Source: Kosakonia oryziphila
GTDB taxonomy: Bacteria; Pseudomonadota; Gammaproteobacteria; Enterobacterales; Enterobacteriaceae
NCBI RefSeq assembly: GCF_900094795.1
Contig: NZ_FMBC01000001.1
Location: 212,901 to 276,900 of the forward strand
Length of the DNA stretch: 64,000 nt
Direction of reading: 5' to 3'
The notes beneath the pieces are model-generated. The model was not told the DNA's origin. It worked only from the letters and a program-made list of their open reading frames with translations, and did no database searches. The translations under genes and the position numbers were made by a program. Below are positions 8,840-18,698 of this stretch, in pieces; within the stretch, counting starts at the first letter, position 1; each line of letters begins with the position of its first letter.

Positions 8840-11371
8840 ATGGCGGGGAATGACCGCGAGCCAATTGGACGTAAGGGGAAACCTGTGCGTCCGGCGAAAG
8901 AAAAAATCAGTCGTCGCCGACTCCGGGAAGAGGAGTACGACGATTACGACGATGATGATGATGAGGATGAAGAACCGATGCCGAAAAAAGGTAAAGGCAA
9001 AGGCGGGAAGCCACGCGGCAAACGCGGTTGGTTCTGGCTGCTGTTGAAAATTTTCATCATTTTAGCCGTGCTGTGCGCTATTTATGGCGTTTATCTGGAT
9101 CAAAAAATCCGCGCCCGTATCGATGGTAAAGTGTGGCAGTTGCCGGCTGCGGTTTATGGTCGCATGGTCAACCTTGAGCCGGATATGGCGATCAGCAAGA
9201 ACGAAATGGTAAAACTGCTGGAAGCCACGCAGTACCGCCAGGTGACGAAGATGACGCGTCCCGGCGAGTTTACCGTGCAGGCGAAAAGCATTGAGATGAT
9301 CCGTCGCCCGTTTGATTTCCCGGACAGCAAAGAGGGGCAGGTGCGCGCGCGGCTGACCTTTGACGGCGATCGTCTGGAAACCATCGAGAACATGGACAGT
9401 AATCGCCAGTTCGGTTTCTTCCGTCTCGACCCGCGCCTTATTACGATGCTCTCTTCACCGAATGGTGAGCAGCGTCTGTTCGTGCCGCGTAACGGTTTCC
9501 CGGACCTGCTGGTGGATACGTTGCTGGCGACCGAAGACCGTCATTTCTATGAACATGACGGTATCAGCTTCTATTCCATTGGCCGTGCAGTACTAGCCAA
9601 CCTGACCGCCGGACGCACGGTGCAAGGGGCAAGTACGCTGACGCAGCAGTTGGTGAAGAACCTGTTCCTCAGTAGCGAACGGTCATACTGGCGTAAAGCC
9701 AACGAAGCCTATATGGCGCTGATTATGGATGCCCGCTACAGCAAGGATCGTATTCTTGAACTGTATATGAACGAGGTTTACCTCGGTCAGAGCGGCGACA
9801 ATGAGATCCGTGGCTTCCCACTGGCGAGCCTCTACTATTTTGGCCGTCCGGTGGAAGAGCTGAGTCTCGATCAGCAGGCGTTGCTGGTGGGGATGGTGAA
9901 AGGGGCGTCGGTTTATAACCCGTGGCGTAACCCGAAACTGGCACTGGAGCGTCGTAACCTGGTGTTGCGTCTGCTGCAAGAGCAAAACGTCATCGATCAG
10001 GAACTGTATGACATGCTGAGCGCTCGTCCGCTGGGCGTACAGCCGCGTGGCGGGGTGATTTCACCTCAACCGGCGTTTATGCAGATGGTGCGTCAGGAGT
10101 TGCAGGCGAAGCTCGGCGATAAAGTGAAAGATCTCTCCGGCGTGAAGATTTTCACTACCTTTGATTCTGTTGCGCAGGATGCGGCAGAAAAAGCCGCTGT
10201 GGAAGGTATTCCGGCGCTGATCAAGCAGCGCAAACTGAGCGATCTTGAAACAGCAATGGTGGTGGTAGACCGCTATACCGGCGAAGTTCGGGCTATGGTT
10301 GGTGGCGCGACGCCGCAATTCGCAGGTTATAACCGTGCTATGCAGGCGCGCCGCTCTATTGGTTCACTGGCGAAACCGGCAACCTATCTGACGGCGCTGA
10401 GCCAGCCGAATGTGTACCGCCTCAACACCTGGATTGCCGATGCGCCAATCTCTTTGCGGTTGTCGAATGGACAGGTCTGGGCGCCGCAGAACGATGATCG
10501 CCGTTTCAGCGGCCAGGTGATGCTGGTGGATGCGCTGACACGTTCGATGAACGTGCCGACGGTAAACCTCGGGATGGCGGTTGGTCTGCCAGCGGTAACG
10601 GATACCTGGCTGAAACTGGGCGCGCCGAAAGATCAGCTCACCGGAATGCCGTCGATGCTGCTCGGTGCGCTAAACCTGACGCCGATTGAAGTGGCTCAGG
10701 CGTTCCAGACCATCGCCAGCGGCGGTAACCGCGCGCCGCTTTCCGCATTGCGTTCAGTGATTGCGGAAGACGGTACGGTGCTGTATCAGAGCTTCCCGCA
10801 GGCCGAACGTGCAGTTCCGGCACAGGCGGCTTACATGACGCTGTGGACCATGCAACAGGTGGTTCTGCGCGGTACGGGACGCCAGTTGGGCGCGAAATAT
10901 CCGGGTCTGCATCTGGCTGGCAAAACCGGTACCACTAACAATAACGTTGATACCTGGTTTGCCGGTATCGACGGACGCGAAGTGACCATTACCTGGGTTG
11001 GCCGCGATAATAACCAGCCGACGAAGCTTTATGGTGCAAGCGGTGCAATGGCGATTTATCAGCGTTACCTGGAAAACCAGTCGCCGATCCCGCTGGATCT
11101 GACGCCGCCGGAAGACATCACCACAATGGGTGTCGACGACATGGGCAACTTTGTCTGCGGCGGTGGCGGTTCGCGTTCACTGCCGGTCTGGACAACCAGC
11201 CCGGATACGCTGTGCCAGCAGAATCAGGTACAGCCGCAAACTGGCAATCCGTTTGATCAGTCAACGCAGCCGCAGCAGCCGCAACAACAGCAACCTCAGC
11301 AACAGCCGCAGCAACAGCAGAAAAGCGATGGCGTCGCAGGTTGGATCAAAGAGATGTTTGGCAGTAATTAA
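8840..11371 (+). CDS. mrcB: Bifunctional penicillin-binding protein 1b
   Basis: PBP1b polymerises lipid II and crosslinks the glycan strands in the cell wall; it is anchored in the inner membrane and works with LpoB. The 843-residue protein has an acidic-basic cytoplasmic tail, one membrane segment near residues 64-87, and the UB2H region. The glycosyltransferase motif [12 protein letters not shown] carries the catalytic glutamate. The transpeptidase motifs are RSIGSLAKP (active serine) and KTGTT. An internal Met at residue 47 (position 8978) corresponds to the start of the short PBP1b isoform known in E. coli. The C-terminus ends in a Gln/Pro-rich stretch of about 25 residues. RBS GGAGAG precedes the ATG. 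Confidence 0.98.
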   Translation: MAGNDREPIGRKGKPVRPAKEKISRRRLREEEYDDYDDDDDEDEEPMPKKGKGKGGKPRGKRGWFWLLLKIFIILAVLCAIYGVYLDQKIRARIDGKVWQLPAAVYGRMVNLEPDMAISKNEMVKLLEATQYRQVTKMTRPGEFTVQAKSIEMIRRPFDFPDSKEGQVRARLTFDGDRLETIENMDSNRQFGFFRLDPRLITMLSSPNGEQRLFVPRNGFPDLLVDTLLATEDRHFYEHDGISFYSIGRAVLANLTAGRTVQGASTLTQQLVKNLFLSSERSYWRKANEAYMALIMDARYSKDRILELYMNEVYLGQSGDNEIRGFPLASLYYFGRPVEELSLDQQALLVGMVKGASVYNPWRNPKLALERRNLVLRLLQEQNVIDQELYDMLSARPLGVQPRGGVISPQPAFMQMVRQELQAKLGDKVKDLSGVKIFTTFDSVAQDAAEKAAVEGIPALIKQRKLSDLETAMVVVDRYTGEVRAMVGGATPQFAGYNRAMQARRSIGSLAKPATYLTALSQPNVYRLNTWIADAPISLRLSNGQVWAPQNDDRRFSGQVMLVDALTRSMNVPTVNLGMAVGLPAVTDTWLKLGAPKDQLTGMPSMLLGALNLTPIEVAQAFQTIASGGNRAPLSALRSVIAEDGTVLYQSFPQAERAVPAQAAYMTLWTMQQVVLRGTGRQLGAKYPGLHLAGKTGTTNNNVDTWFAGIDGREVTITWVGRDNNQPTKLYGASGAMAIYQRYLENQSPIPLDLTPPEDITTMGVDDMGNFVCGGGGSRSLPVWTTSPDTLCQQNQVQPQTGNPFDQSTQPQQPQQQQPQQQPQQQQKSDGVAGWIKEMFGSN

Positions 11372-11380
11372 CCCTGAAAA

Positions 11381-11406
11381 CTCCGGTCGTAAGGCCGGGG
11401 TTTTTT
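11381..11406 (+). terminator. Rho-independent terminator of mrcB
   Basis: CTCCGGTC and GGCCGGGG form an 8-bp stem (with two G-T pairs) around GTAA, followed by six T residues. It lies 10 bp after the mrcB stop. Confidence 0.85.
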
Positions 11407-11556
11407 CATTTTCGCTATGGCAAACGTTCAGATAGCGACCTCTTAAACACCTTTTAACCCCGTGTTTTTTATCTGGTTATTTCTTAATCCCCCTGGCGTC
11501 CTCGCGCAGCTTACTGCTTGCTATGCGCGCAATGCTTCACATATTATGTTTCGCTC

Positions 11557-11578
11557 ATAATAATAATTATCGTTTACG
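11557..11578 (+). promoter_or_regulatory. Fur-box-like operator in the fhu promoter region
   Basis: The AT-rich stretch ATAATAATAATTATCGTTTA resembles the Fur consensus (GATAATGATAATCATTATC) and occupies the same place, about 35-55 bp before the fhuA start, as the Fur site of the E. coli fhuACDB operon. Iron-dependent repression of the surviving fhuCDB genes is inferred from this. Confidence 0.6.
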
Positions 11579-11611
11579 TTATCGTTAATTCATTGATTCA
11601 GAGATAAACCA

Positions 11612-11977
11612 ATGGCGCGTCTAAAAACTGCTCAGTTAGCCAACACTTCGGCGCAGGTACCTGAACATATGGCGTCACTGTGGGGCGACTACACCTTCTA
11701 CAACGGCGCGTTATCTGGTCTGACATTAGGAACCGGCAGATACCTCACCAGTTCAAGCTGTGGCGGTCTGGCGAACATCTTTAAGGTGGGCAGCTACACG
11801 GTTGTTGATGCACTGGTGCGCTACGCTTTGGCGCGTGTTAGCCTGGCGGGCTCCAACGTCGCGCTTCACGTGAATGATCTGCTCGATCATGAATGCGTTG
11901 CCAGTTGCTTCAGCAAGTACGGCTGCTTCTGGGGCGCAGAACGTCAGGTGGTGACGACCACCAGCTTCCGCTTCTAA
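11612..11977 (+). pseudogene. fhuA: fhuA remnant: ferrichrome receptor with large in-frame internal deletion
   Basis: Intact FhuA is a TonB-dependent outer-membrane receptor of about 747 residues for ferrichrome, and also the receptor of phages T1, T5 and phi80, colicin M and microcin J25. Here only 121 codons remain. The first eight (MARLKTAQ) match the FhuA start; they are joined directly to about the last 113 residues (AQVPEHMASLWGDYTF ... to the terminal FRF). The rest of the signal peptide, the TonB box, the plug and most of the barrel are gone, so the product cannot reach or form a pore in the outer membrane. The remnant has further oddities: GTGRYLTSSSCGG where K-12 has a GTGGRYTGSSYGD-type loop, and LLDHECVAS for NLFDREYVAS, as expected after loss of selection. 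The Fur box and start codon are kept, and fhuCDB follow intact. A deletion or an assembly error are the alternatives for the cause. Confidence 0.93.
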
Positions 11978-11988
11978 TCTTTCATCGG

Positions 11989-12010
11989 GCACGGTTCGCC
12001 GTGCTCTTTT
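11989..12010 (+). terminator. Hairpin between fhuA remnant and fhuC
   Basis: GCACGG and CCGTGC pair perfectly around a TTCG tetraloop and are followed by TCTTTT. It is a weak terminator or attenuator that would lower fhuCDB expression relative to the upstream frame, or a processing site. Confidence 0.6.
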
Positions 12011-12024
12011 ATAAGTTGGCAATC

Positions 12025-12822
12025 ATGCAGGAAAACAGATCGCTTCCCGATACCACCTTTCAACTGACCAAGGTTGCTTTTAGCGTGCCTGGACGTACGT
12101 TGCTGCATCCTCTCTCCCTGACGTTTCCGATGGGGAAAGTCACCGGCCTGATTGGCCATAATGGCTCGGGCAAATCCACGCTGCTGAAAATGCTCGGCCG
12201 CCATCAGCCGCCTTCTGCTGGCGACATTCTGCTCGATGGGCAACCGCTGGAGAGCTGGAACAGCAAGGCGTTTGCCCGCAAAGTGGCTTATCTGCCGCAG
12301 CTGCTGCCACAGGCAGAAGGGATGACGGTGCGTGAGTTGGTGGCGATTGGCCGTTACCCGTGGCACGGTGCGCTGGGGCGTTTTGGCGTAGCCGACAGAG
12401 AAAAAGTGGAAGAGGCAGTAGCGCTGGTCGGGCTCAAGCCGCTGGCGCACAGGCTGGTGGATAGCCTCTCCGGCGGAGAGCGTCAGCGGGCGTGGATTGC
12501 GATGCTGGTGGCACAGGACAGCCGCTGCCTGTTGCTGGATGAACCGACCTCGGCGCTGGATGTCGCACATCAGGTTGATGTGCTGGCGCTGGTGCACTGC
12601 TTAAGCCAGCAGCGTGGGTTGACGGTGATTGCTGTGCTGCACGATATCAATATGGCGGCGCGTTACTGTGACTATCTGGTGGCGCTGCGTGGTGGTGAAA
12701 TGATTGCCGAAGGGACTCCGGACGCGCTGATGCGTGCTGATACTCTTGAACATATTTATGGTATCCCGATGGGCATCCTGCTGCATCCGGCGGGTGCGGC
12801 ACCAGTGAGTTTTGTCTACTAA
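12025..12822 (+). CDS. fhuC: Ferric hydroxamate ABC importer, ATP-binding subunit
   Basis: FhuC powers import of ferric hydroxamate siderophores through FhuB. The 265-residue protein has Walker A GHNGSGKST near residues 42-50, the ABC signature LSGGERQRAWIAML, Walker B LLLDEPTSALD and the switch histidine in VLHDINMA. The start MQENRS is chosen by length and alignment to E. coli FhuC; a long upstream in-frame extension runs through the fhuA remnant in another frame and is not real. The TAA stop overlaps the ATG of fhuD by one base. The cognate outer-membrane receptor gene upstream is broken, so substrate must enter the periplasm through other receptors. Confidence 0.97.
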   Translation: MQENRSLPDTTFQLTKVAFSVPGRTLLHPLSLTFPMGKVTGLIGHNGSGKSTLLKMLGRHQPPSAGDILLDGQPLESWNSKAFARKVAYLPQLLPQAEGMTVRELVAIGRYPWHGALGRFGVADREKVEEAVALVGLKPLAHRLVDSLSGGERQRAWIAMLVAQDSRCLLLDEPTSALDVAHQVDVLALVHCLSQQRGLTVIAVLHDINMAARYCDYLVALRGGEMIAEGTPDALMRADTLEHIYGIPMGILLHPAGAAPVSFVY

Positions 12823-13712
12823 TGGCCGATCAACACTCGATTAGCCGTCGTCGCTTACTGACAGCGATGGCGCTCTCTCCTCTGCTGTGGCACTTGCGCA
12901 GCGCTCGTGCGGCAACCGTTGATCCGTACCGTATTGTGGCGCTGGAATGGCTACCGGTGGAGTTGCTGTTGGCGCTGGGCATCACGCCATATGGTGTTGC
13001 TGATGTTCATAATTACAACCTATGGGTTAACGAACCGTCGCTGCCCGCTTCGGTGATTGACGTCGGTCTGCGTACCGAACCGAACCTCGAATTACTCACG
13101 CAGATGAAACCCTCGCTACTGGTTTGGTCGGCGGGGTACGGCCCGGATGAGGCCAAACTGGCGAAGATCGCCCCTGGGCGCGGTTTTACCTTCAGCGACG
13201 GTAAACAACCGTTGGCGCTGGCCCGACGTTCGCTGAACGAAATGGCGCAAATGCTGAATCTGGAAGCCGCAGCAAAAAAACATCTCGATCAGTTTGATGC
13301 GCTAATTAACGGGATAAAACCGCATTTTGCCCGGCGCGGCGATCGTCCGTTATTGATGATTACTCTGCTCGATCCACGCCATGTGTTGGTGTTTGCCGAG
13401 AATTGCCTGTTCCAGGCGGTACTTGATCAACTGGGCGTGCGCAATGCCTGGCAGGGGGAAACCACCTTCTGGGGTAGCGTGACGGTCGGTATCGACAGGT
13501 TGGCGGCGTACAAAGATGTGGATGTGCTCTGTTTCGATCACGGTAATGAACAGGATATGCGCAAGCTGATGGCGACGCCGTTGTGGCAGGCGATGCCGTT
13601 TGTCCGGGCTGGCCGATTCCAGCGCGTTCCGGCGGTCTGGTTCTATGGCGCGACACTGTCGGCGATGCACTTCACCCGCGTGCTGGATAACGCGCTGGGA
13701 GGCCGGGCATGA
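12822..13712 (+). CDS. fhuD: Ferric hydroxamate-binding periplasmic protein
   Basis: FhuD binds ferrichrome, coprogen and other Fe-hydroxamates in the periplasm and hands them to FhuBC. The protein has 296 residues, as in E. coli. The N-terminus SRRRLLTAMALSPLLW, followed by ARA, is a twin-arginine (Tat) type signal peptide; E. coli FhuD has the same motif. A class III binding-protein fold is suggested by the RIVALEWLPVELLLALG and LLVWSAGYGP segments. The start ATG overlaps the fhuC stop and the end overlaps fhuB by 4 bp (ATGA), so the three genes are tightly coupled. Confidence 0.97.
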   Translation: MADQHSISRRRLLTAMALSPLLWHLRSARAATVDPYRIVALEWLPVELLLALGITPYGVADVHNYNLWVNEPSLPASVIDVGLRTEPNLELLTQMKPSLLVWSAGYGPDEAKLAKIAPGRGFTFSDGKQPLALARRSLNEMAQMLNLEAAAKKHLDQFDALINGIKPHFARRGDRPLLMITLLDPRHVLVFAENCLFQAVLDQLGVRNAWQGETTFWGSVTVGIDRLAAYKDVDVLCFDHGNEQDMRKLMATPLWQAMPFVRAGRFQRVPAVWFYGATLSAMHFTRVLDNALGGRA

Positions 13713-15685
13713 GTCAGCGTATTGCACGTTTACCGGCCTTTTTGTTGGCATTGCTGTTTATCGCAGCCGTCTGGCTGACCTGGAGCAACTTAAATGTTGC
13801 ACTGCCGCACGCGCAGTGGAGGCAGGCGTTTCATGCTCCCGATATTAATCTGATCGATCAGATGCTGTTCCATTACAGCCTGTTGCCGCGTCTGGTCGTC
13901 TCGCTGTTGGTAGGTGCAGGGCTTGGGCTGGTTGGTGTGTTGTTCCAGCAGGTATTGCGTAACCCGCTGGCCGAACCGACCACGCTGGGCGTGGCGACCG
14001 GCGCGCAGTTGGGCATCACGATTACGACGCTATGGACAATTCCAGGCGCCTCGCAGTTTGCCGCGTTGATTGGCGCTGGCGTCGTGGGCGCGCTGGTGTT
14101 TGGCGTGGCCTGGGGAAAACGCTTGTCGCCGGTGACGCTGATCCTCTCCGGTCTGGTAGTCAGCCTCTATTGCGGCGCGATCAACCAGTTGCTGGTGCTG
14201 TTTCACCACGATCAATTGCAAAGCATGTTTTTGTGGAGCACCGGAACGCTGACGCAAACCGACTGGCGCGTGGCACAAAGTCTGTGGCCGCAGTTAGTCG
14301 GCTGCACTGTGCTGACGTTGCTGTTGCTGCGCCCGCTCACACTGATGGGACTGGACGATGGCGTTGCGCACAATCTGGGGCTTGCGTTGTCGATGGCGCG
14401 ACTGGCCGCACTGACGCTGGCGATTGTTCTAAGCGCGTTGTTGGTGAATGCGGTGGGGATTATCGGTTTTATCGGCCTGTTCGCGCCGCTGCTGGCAAAA
14501 ATGTTCGGCGCACGTCGTTTGCTGGCGCGTCTGTTATTAGCGCCGCTGATTGGCGCACTGATCCTCTGGCTCTCCGATCAGATCATCTGGTGGTTGACGC
14601 GGGTGTGGATGGAAGTCTCCACCGGTTCGATCACCGCGCTGATTGGCGCACCACTGCTGCTGTGGCTGTTGCCGCGTCTGCGGAGTATGAATACGCCCGC
14701 CATGGATGCCTGGGACAATGTTGCGACTGAACGTCAGCAGGTGCAGTGGTTTGCGCTGGGTGGGCTGGTGGTGCTGTTGCTGGTGATGTGGGCGGCGCTG
14801 GCTTTTGGTCGCGATGCGCAAGGCTGGCACTGGGCCAGCGGTACGCTGTTGCAGGAGTTACTGCCGTGGCGCTGGCCGCGCATTATTGCCGCGCTGACCG
14901 CTGGGGTGATGCTGGCTGTCGCCGGTTGCATTATTCAGCGCCTGACCGGTAACCCGATGGCCAGCCCGGAAGTATTAGGGATCAGCTCTGGTGCCGCCTT
15001 TGGCGTGGTGCTGATGCTGCTCTTCGTTCCCGGTAATGCGTTTGGCTGGTTGATGCCTGCCGGGAGCCTTGGCGCGGCGCTGACGCTGTTGATCATTATG
15101 ATCGCCGCCGGGCGCGGCGGATTCTCGCCGCACCGCATGCTGCTGGCGGGGATGGCGCTCAGTACCGCCTTCACCATGCTGCTGATGATGTTGCAGGCCA
15201 GCGGGGATCCGCGTATGGCGGCGATCCTGACGTGGATTTCCGGTAGTACTTATAACGCCTCGGGCGAGCAAGTGCTGCGTAGTGGCGTGATGATGGTGAT
15301 CCTGCTGGCATTGACACCGCTTTGCCGTCGCTGGCTGATGATTTTACCGCTCGGCGGCGATACGGCGCGCGCGGTTGGTCTGGCGCTGACATCTTCACGC
15401 ATCGCGTTGTTGTTGCTGGCTGCGGCATTGACGGCTACCGCGACGATGACCATAGGCCCGTTGAGTTTTGTGGGGCTGATGGCGCCACATATCGCGCGGA
15501 TGATGGGATTCCGTCGTACGATGCCGCATATCGTTATTTCGGGGCTGGTTGGGGGAATATTGCTGGTGTTTGCTGACTGGTGCGGACGGATGCTGATGTT
15601 TCCGTTCCAGATCCCGGCGGGATTGCTGTCGACGTTTATCGGCGCGCCGTACTTTATCTATTTGCTAAGAAAGCAGAGCCGCTAA
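13709..15685 (+). CDS. fhuB: Ferric hydroxamate ABC importer, fused permease
   Basis: FhuB is the inner-membrane permease of the ferric hydroxamate importer. It is unusual in joining two FecCD-type permease halves in one polypeptide; at 658 residues it is nearly the same length as the E. coli protein (660). Both halves show the family helix VLRNPLAEPTTLGVATGA (residues about 87-104) and its counterpart RLTGNPMASPEVLGISSGA. The two FhuC-contacting loops GIIGFIGLFAP and GPLSFVGLMAPHIARM are present. About 20 membrane segments are expected from the hydrophobicity. No disruption was seen, so the transporter looks functional despite the broken receptor gene. Confidence 0.97.
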   Translation: MSQRIARLPAFLLALLFIAAVWLTWSNLNVALPHAQWRQAFHAPDINLIDQMLFHYSLLPRLVVSLLVGAGLGLVGVLFQQVLRNPLAEPTTLGVATGAQLGITITTLWTIPGASQFAALIGAGVVGALVFGVAWGKRLSPVTLILSGLVVSLYCGAINQLLVLFHHDQLQSMFLWSTGTLTQTDWRVAQSLWPQLVGCTVLTLLLLRPLTLMGLDDGVAHNLGLALSMARLAALTLAIVLSALLVNAVGIIGFIGLFAPLLAKMFGARRLLARLLLAPLIGALILWLSDQIIWWLTRVWMEVSTGSITALIGAPLLLWLLPRLRSMNTPAMDAWDNVATERQQVQWFALGGLVVLLLVMWAALAFGRDAQGWHWASGTLLQELLPWRWPRIIAALTAGVMLAVAGCIIQRLTGNPMASPEVLGISSGAAFGVVLMLLFVPGNAFGWLMPAGSLGAALTLLIIMIAAGRGGFSPHRMLLAGMALSTAFTMLLMMLQASGDPRMAAILTWISGSTYNASGEQVLRSGVMMVILLALTPLCRRWLMILPLGGDTARAVGLALTSSRIALLLLAAALTATATMTIGPLSFVGLMAPHIARMMGFRRTMPHIVISGLVGGILLVFADWCGRMLMFPFQIPAGLLSTFIGAPYFIYLLRKQSR

Positions 15686-15691
15686 TCTTTT

Positions 15692-15714
15692 CCCTCTCCC
15701 CACCGGGGAGAGGG
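15692..15714. terminator. Bidirectional hairpin between fhuB and hemL
   Basis: CCCTCTCCCC and GGGGAGAGGG form a perfect 10-bp stem with an ACC loop. It separates the convergent fhuB and hemL genes. The same stem family occurs near degP and dapD in this window. Confidence 0.7.
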
Positions 15715-15722
15715 CTGTTACA

Positions 15723-15751
15723 GGCCGGGTAAGGCGCGTCCGCCATCCGGC
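15723..15751. repeat. REP/PU-like palindromic element
   Basis: GGCCGGGTAAGGCG and CGCCATCCGGC form the imperfect palindrome typical of enterobacterial repetitive extragenic palindromes (GCCGGATG...CTTACCCGGCC type). It lies in the 3' spacer between convergent genes, the usual place for such elements. Confidence 0.7.
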
Positions 15752-15759
15752 AAAAAACA

Positions 15760-17040
15760 TTACAGCTTCGCGAAAACGCGGCGTGCGGCATCGATAGTGT
15801 TATCGATATCCTCTTCACTGTGCGCTACAGACATAAAGCCCGCTTCAAACGCTGATGGCGCAAGATAGACACCTTCTTCCAGCATCAGATGGAAGAAACG
15901 CTTAAAGCGTTCAACGTCGCATTTCACCACATCCTGATAGCAGGTAACGGCTGGCGCATCGGTAAAGAACACACCAAACATGCCGCCTACGTGGTTAACG
16001 ACCAGCGGAATGCCCGCCTGCTGCGCAGCTTCTAACAGACCGTCGGCCAGTTGCGTGGTCAGCTCGGTTAGCGTGGAGTGAACGCCCGGCTGCGCCACTT
16101 CGGTCAGGCAGGCATAGCCCGCTGCCATCGCAATCGGGTTGCCAGAGAGTGTTCCGGCCTGATAGACCGGGCCGGTCGGCGCCAGTACGTCCATCACCTC
16201 ACGGCGACCACCAAACGCACCTACAGGCATGCCGCCGCCGATAATTTTACCCAGACAGGTCAGATCCGGCTCCACGCCGTAATAAGCCTGTGCGCCTGCC
16301 AGCGCAACGCGGAAACCCGTCATCACTTCGTCAATGATCAACAGCGCGCCGAATTCATCGCACAGCGCGCGCAGGCCCGGCAGAAATTCTGGCTGCGGCG
16401 GTACGCAGTTCATGTTGCCGGCAACCGGCTCAACGATGATACAGGCGATATCCTTAGGATACTGTTCGAAAGCCGCGCGGACGGAATCGAGATCGTTATA
16501 GGTGCAGGTCAGCGTGTGTTTGGCAAAATCGGCCGGAACGCCCGGCGAGTTCGGCTGGCCTAAGGTTAACGCGCCGGAACCGGCTTTCACCAGCAGGCAG
16601 TCGGCATGGCCGTGGTAGCAACCTTCGAATTTGATGATTTTGTCGCGGCCGGTAAAACCGCGCGCCAGGCGGATGGCGCTCATGGTGGCTTCCGTACCGG
16701 AGTTCACCATACGTACCATATCCATGGTGGGTACCAGTTCGGTCACCAGTGCGGCCATTTTGACTTCCATCTCCGTTGGTGCGCCAAAGCTCAGACCACG
16801 ACTGGCAGCCTCAATAACAGCGTTGCGAATGGCCGGATGGTTGTGTCCAAGCACCATAGGTCCCCAGGAACCGACATAATCGATATAAGCTTTACCGTCA
16901 GCGTCATACAAATAAGCACCGTCAGCATGCTCGATAAACAGCGGCGTACCACCGACACCGGTAAAGGCGCGTACCGGTGAATTGACTCCGCCGGGGATCA
17001 GTTCGCGCGCTGCGTTAAAGAGTTCTTCAGACTTACTCAT
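15760..17040 (-). CDS. hemL: Glutamate-1-semialdehyde 2,1-aminomutase
   Basis: HemL converts glutamate-1-semialdehyde to 5-aminolevulinate, the C5-pathway precursor of heme, siroheme and cobalamin; it uses PLP or PMP. The protein has 426 residues, the usual length. Visible signatures are [16 protein letters not shown], the [10 protein letters not shown] segment, [11 protein letters not shown] with its PLP-contacting aspartate, and the Schiff-base lysine in [17 protein letters not shown]. The start is ATG with TGAAAGAT upstream. It stands alone, facing fhuB on one side and divergent from clcA on the other. Confidence 0.98.
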   Translation of the reverse strand: MSKSEELFNAARELIPGGVNSPVRAFTGVGGTPLFIEHADGAYLYDADGKAYIDYVGSWGPMVLGHNHPAIRNAVIEAASRGLSFGAPTEMEVKMAALVTELVPTMDMVRMVNSGTEATMSAIRLARGFTGRDKIIKFEGCYHGHADCLLVKAGSGALTLGQPNSPGVPADFAKHTLTCTYNDLDSVRAAFEQYPKDIACIIVEPVAGNMNCVPPQPEFLPGLRALCDEFGALLIIDEVMTGFRVALAGAQAYYGVEPDLTCLGKIIGGGMPVGAFGGRREVMDVLAPTGPVYQAGTLSGNPIAMAAGYACLTEVAQPGVHSTLTELTTQLADGLLEAAQQAGIPLVVNHVGGMFGVFFTDAPAVTCYQDVVKCDVERFKRFFHLMLEEGVYLAPSAFEAGFMSVAHSEEDIDNTIDAARRVFAKL

Positions 17041-17209
17041 CTTTCATTCCTGGTTCGTGGAAAATTCAATGCCGGTCATTCTATGTGATTACGCGAATGT
17101 TATGAAAGTTTTGCCTGGATGAAACGACATATTTTGCAGGACATTCCCCCGCGACGCGGCGGCAGTCGCTGGTTACAATACTTCTTTTGTATGATCTATA
17201 GAAAATCAG

Positions 17210-18616
17210 ATGCAAGCAGAGACCCCTTCATTCGAACAACAACAAGTTGAGTTGCGCCGCCGACGGAATATTGTCCGCCAGATGCTGCAACGCGATAAAA
17301 CGCCGCTGGCAATTTTAGTGGTGGCCGCAATAGCCGGTGCGCTGACGGGTTTGGTTGGCGTAGCGTTTGAGAAAGCTGTCAACACGGTGCTGAACGTACG
17401 TATCGGCGCGCTGGGGCAAGTGGCGAACAGTGCGCTGGTCTGGCCGATGGCGTTTATCGGTTCGGCGTGTCTGGCGATGATTGGCTACTGGCTGGTACGG
17501 CGCTTTGCGCCGGAGGCGGGCGGTTCCGGTATCCCCGAAATTGAAGGTGCACTGGAAGAACTACGCCCGGTGCGCTGGTGGCGCGTGCTGCCAGTGAAAT
17601 TCATCGGTGGCATGGGAACGCTGGGTGCGGGTATGGTGCTGGGGCGTGAAGGGCCGACGGTGCAGATCGGTGGCAATATTGGACGAATGGTGGGCGATCT
17701 GTTTCGCCTGCGCAGCGGTGAAGCCCGCCATACGTTGCTGGCGACCGGTGCAGCAGCAGGACTTTCAGCAGCCTTTAACGCACCGCTGGCGGGCATCCTG
17801 TTTATCATTGAAGAGATGCGCTCGCAGTTTCACTACAACCTGATCTCGATTAAAGCGGTGTTTACCGGTGTGATTATGTCGAGCATTGTGTTCCGGTTAT
17901 TTAACGGTGAAGCGGCGGTGATCGATGTCGGCAAACTCAGCAATGCGCCAGTGAACACGTTATGGCTCTATCTGCTGTTGGGGATGGTGTTTGGTTGTGT
18001 CGGGCCGCTGTTTAATGCCTTAGTGCTGCGTACCCAGGATCTGTTTCTGCGGCTTCATGGCGGGCACATCGGGATGTGGGTATTGATTGGTGGTATCGTT
18101 GGTGGCGCATGCGGTGTTTTGGGGCTGGTTGCACCGGCACTTTTCGGTGGCGGTTTTGCCCTAATCCCGATAGCAACGGCGGGCAATTATACTATGGGCA
18201 TGCTGTTGTTCATTTTCCTTGCCCGCGTTGTCACTACATTGCTCTGTTTTAGTTCCGGCGCACCGGGCGGTATTTTCGCGCCAATGCTGGCGCTGGGCAC
18301 GGTGCTGGGGATGGCGTTCGGCAGTGCGAGCGCGATTTTCTTCCCGCATTATCAGCTAGATGCCGGGACGTTTGCCATTGCTGGCATGGGGGCATTACTG
18401 GCGGCGTCGTTACGCGCGCCGCTGACCGGGATCGTGCTGGTTCTGGAAATGACAGACAACTATCAGCTTATATTGCCAATGATCATTACCTGCCTTGGTG
18501 CGACACTGTTAGCGCAGTTTCTTGGCGGTAAACCGCTCTATTCCGCTATTCTGGCACGTACGCTTGCCAGGCAATCTGCCAGCACGGAGCATCATATGGA
18601 GCGGGAGAATACTTGA
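17210..18616 (+). CDS. clcA: H+/Cl- exchange transporter ClcA
   Basis: ClcA exchanges two chloride ions for one proton across the inner membrane and supports extreme acid resistance. The 468-residue protein keeps the ion-path residues: GSGIPE (Ser106), GREGP with the gating glutamate Glu147, the inner proton glutamate in FIIEEM, GGIFAP, and the central tyrosine in KPLYSAIL. The N-terminal 75 residues, several loops and the C-terminal tail ([13 protein letters not shown]) differ clearly from the K-12 protein I recall, more than neighbouring genes do. erpA follows 82 bp later. It is functional by motif; the divergence could be lineage-specific drift or allele replacement. Confidence 0.96.
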   Translation: MQAETPSFEQQQVELRRRRNIVRQMLQRDKTPLAILVVAAIAGALTGLVGVAFEKAVNTVLNVRIGALGQVANSALVWPMAFIGSACLAMIGYWLVRRFAPEAGGSGIPEIEGALEELRPVRWWRVLPVKFIGGMGTLGAGMVLGREGPTVQIGGNIGRMVGDLFRLRSGEARHTLLATGAAAGLSAAFNAPLAGILFIIEEMRSQFHYNLISIKAVFTGVIMSSIVFRLFNGEAAVIDVGKLSNAPVNTLWLYLLLGMVFGCVGPLFNALVLRTQDLFLRLHGGHIGMWVLIGGIVGGACGVLGLVAPALFGGGFALIPIATAGNYTMGMLLFIFLARVVTTLLCFSSGAPGGIFAPMLALGTVLGMAFGSASAIFFPHYQLDAGTFAIAGMGALLAASLRAPLTGIVLVLEMTDNYQLILPMIITCLGATLLAQFLGGKPLYSAILARTLARQSASTEHHMERENT

Positions 18617-18698
18617 ACGATTTAGTTGCATACTGGATAATAGCCGAAAAGATCGGGTTAATATTTGCCCAGATCGCAGTATCAATTGGGAGTAAGAC

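Noticed and set aside
8930..8985. Run of Asp/Glu codons (GAC/GAT) near the start of mrcB as a slippage or recombination hotspot
   Set aside because: The acidic stretch is a normal part of the PBP1b cytoplasmic tail in related enterics.
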